From: Brasilonema angustatum HA4187-MV1
GTDB taxonomy: Bacteria; Cyanobacteriota; Cyanobacteriia; Cyanobacteriales; Nostocaceae
Assembly: GCA_019359695.1 (NCBI GenBank)
Contig: JAHHGV010000004.1
Location: forward strand, 1 to 64,000
Direction: 5' to 3'
DNA length: 64,000 nucleotides
Both the position numbers and the translations under genes were made by a program. Under the pieces are notes generated by a model. It did not search any database, was not told the origin of the DNA, and saw nothing but the letters and a program-made list of their open reading frames with translations. Positions 63,864 to 64,000 of the stretch are shown here, piece by piece. Positions within the stretch are counted from its first letter, which is position 1, and each line of letters opens with the position of its first letter.

Positions 63864-64000
63864 ATCTATACCCTCAAAATATACGTAAAGAATAACGTAT
63901 TAAAAAATAAACATTATTATACGAAATGCATTTTTTACGGAGAATGCGACGGGAATTTTCTCCTAACTGCGCGTGGAAAGGTCATAGGCGGTTCATTCTC
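63864..64000. other. window-edge spacer
   Basis: AT-rich region upstream of the ATPase pair, likely holding its promoter. Nothing further can be said. Confidence 0.5.

Overview
The window is chromosomal DNA of a filamentous, Nostocales-type cyanobacterium. The evidence is: many HIP1 octamers (GCGATCGC); cyanobacterial genes chlI, sipA, ccaA, the cruF-cruG carotenoid pair, sodB and an L21-L27 pair; WD40, TPR and STAND signalling proteins of the kind common in multicellular cyanobacteria; and dense families of short palindromic and tandem repeats, several of which lie inside reading frames. No genus is claimed.

Layout. 1-9.8 kb is a mixed housekeeping stretch, mostly on the minus strand: GH1 glycosidase, PPK2 kinase with a membrane-protein partner, a Tat-exported peroxiredoxin Q, SipA, a desaturase remnant, a PlsC-type acyltransferase and an outer-membrane beta-barrel candidate. 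9.8-23.5 kb is an exopolysaccharide locus: WecG-type and CgeB-type glycosyltransferases, a GH5 endoglucanase, three GT4 enzymes and an O-antigen ligase/polymerase on one side, and a Wzc-like copolymerase/kinase, a Wzx flippase and a GT2 enzyme on the other, around a 0.5 kb divergent spacer. 23.5-38.1 kb holds a WD40 serine/threonine kinase, a YceD/DUF177 protein, a large coiled-coil membrane protein of unknown function, a lamin-tail protein, a lipoprotein nuclease, an EgtC-like amidotransferase, sodB, purM and a PHP-domain protein, with long repeat-rich spacers.

38.5-46.6 kb is a minus-strand group of three genes: a Uma2-type nuclease-fold protein, a P-loop AAA ATPase and an 1851-residue STAND ATPase with 14 WD40 repeats. 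46.6-53.8 kb returns to core genes (chlI, rplU, rpmA, cruF, cruG, rnhA). 54.2-56.6 kb looks like the worn remains of a mobile element: a replication-type HTH gene behind three direct repeats spaced exactly 24 bp apart, and a fragment resembling a tyrosine recombinase. It is followed by an SLH protein, carboxysomal carbonic anhydrase and a catalase whose 3' end has been replaced by repeat DNA. The window ends (59.1-63.9 kb) with a second ATPase pair: a 387-residue AAA protein and a 1200-residue STAND-like ATPase with about 17 TPRs.

How the genes work together. The polysaccharide genes supply initiation or elongation transferases, flippase, polymerase and chain-length control for a Wzx/Wzy-type pathway. 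The best candidates for an undescribed system are the two minus-strand P-loop ATPase groups (38.5-46.6 and 59.1-63.9 kb). Both pair a smaller AAA ATPase with a giant repeat-sensor ATPase, which is the architecture of signal-transducing or conflict (defence-like) STAND systems. That role is inference. A theme running through the window is short repeats invading coding sequence: WD40 blades of the kinase, the STAND protein, cruG and the catalase C-terminus.
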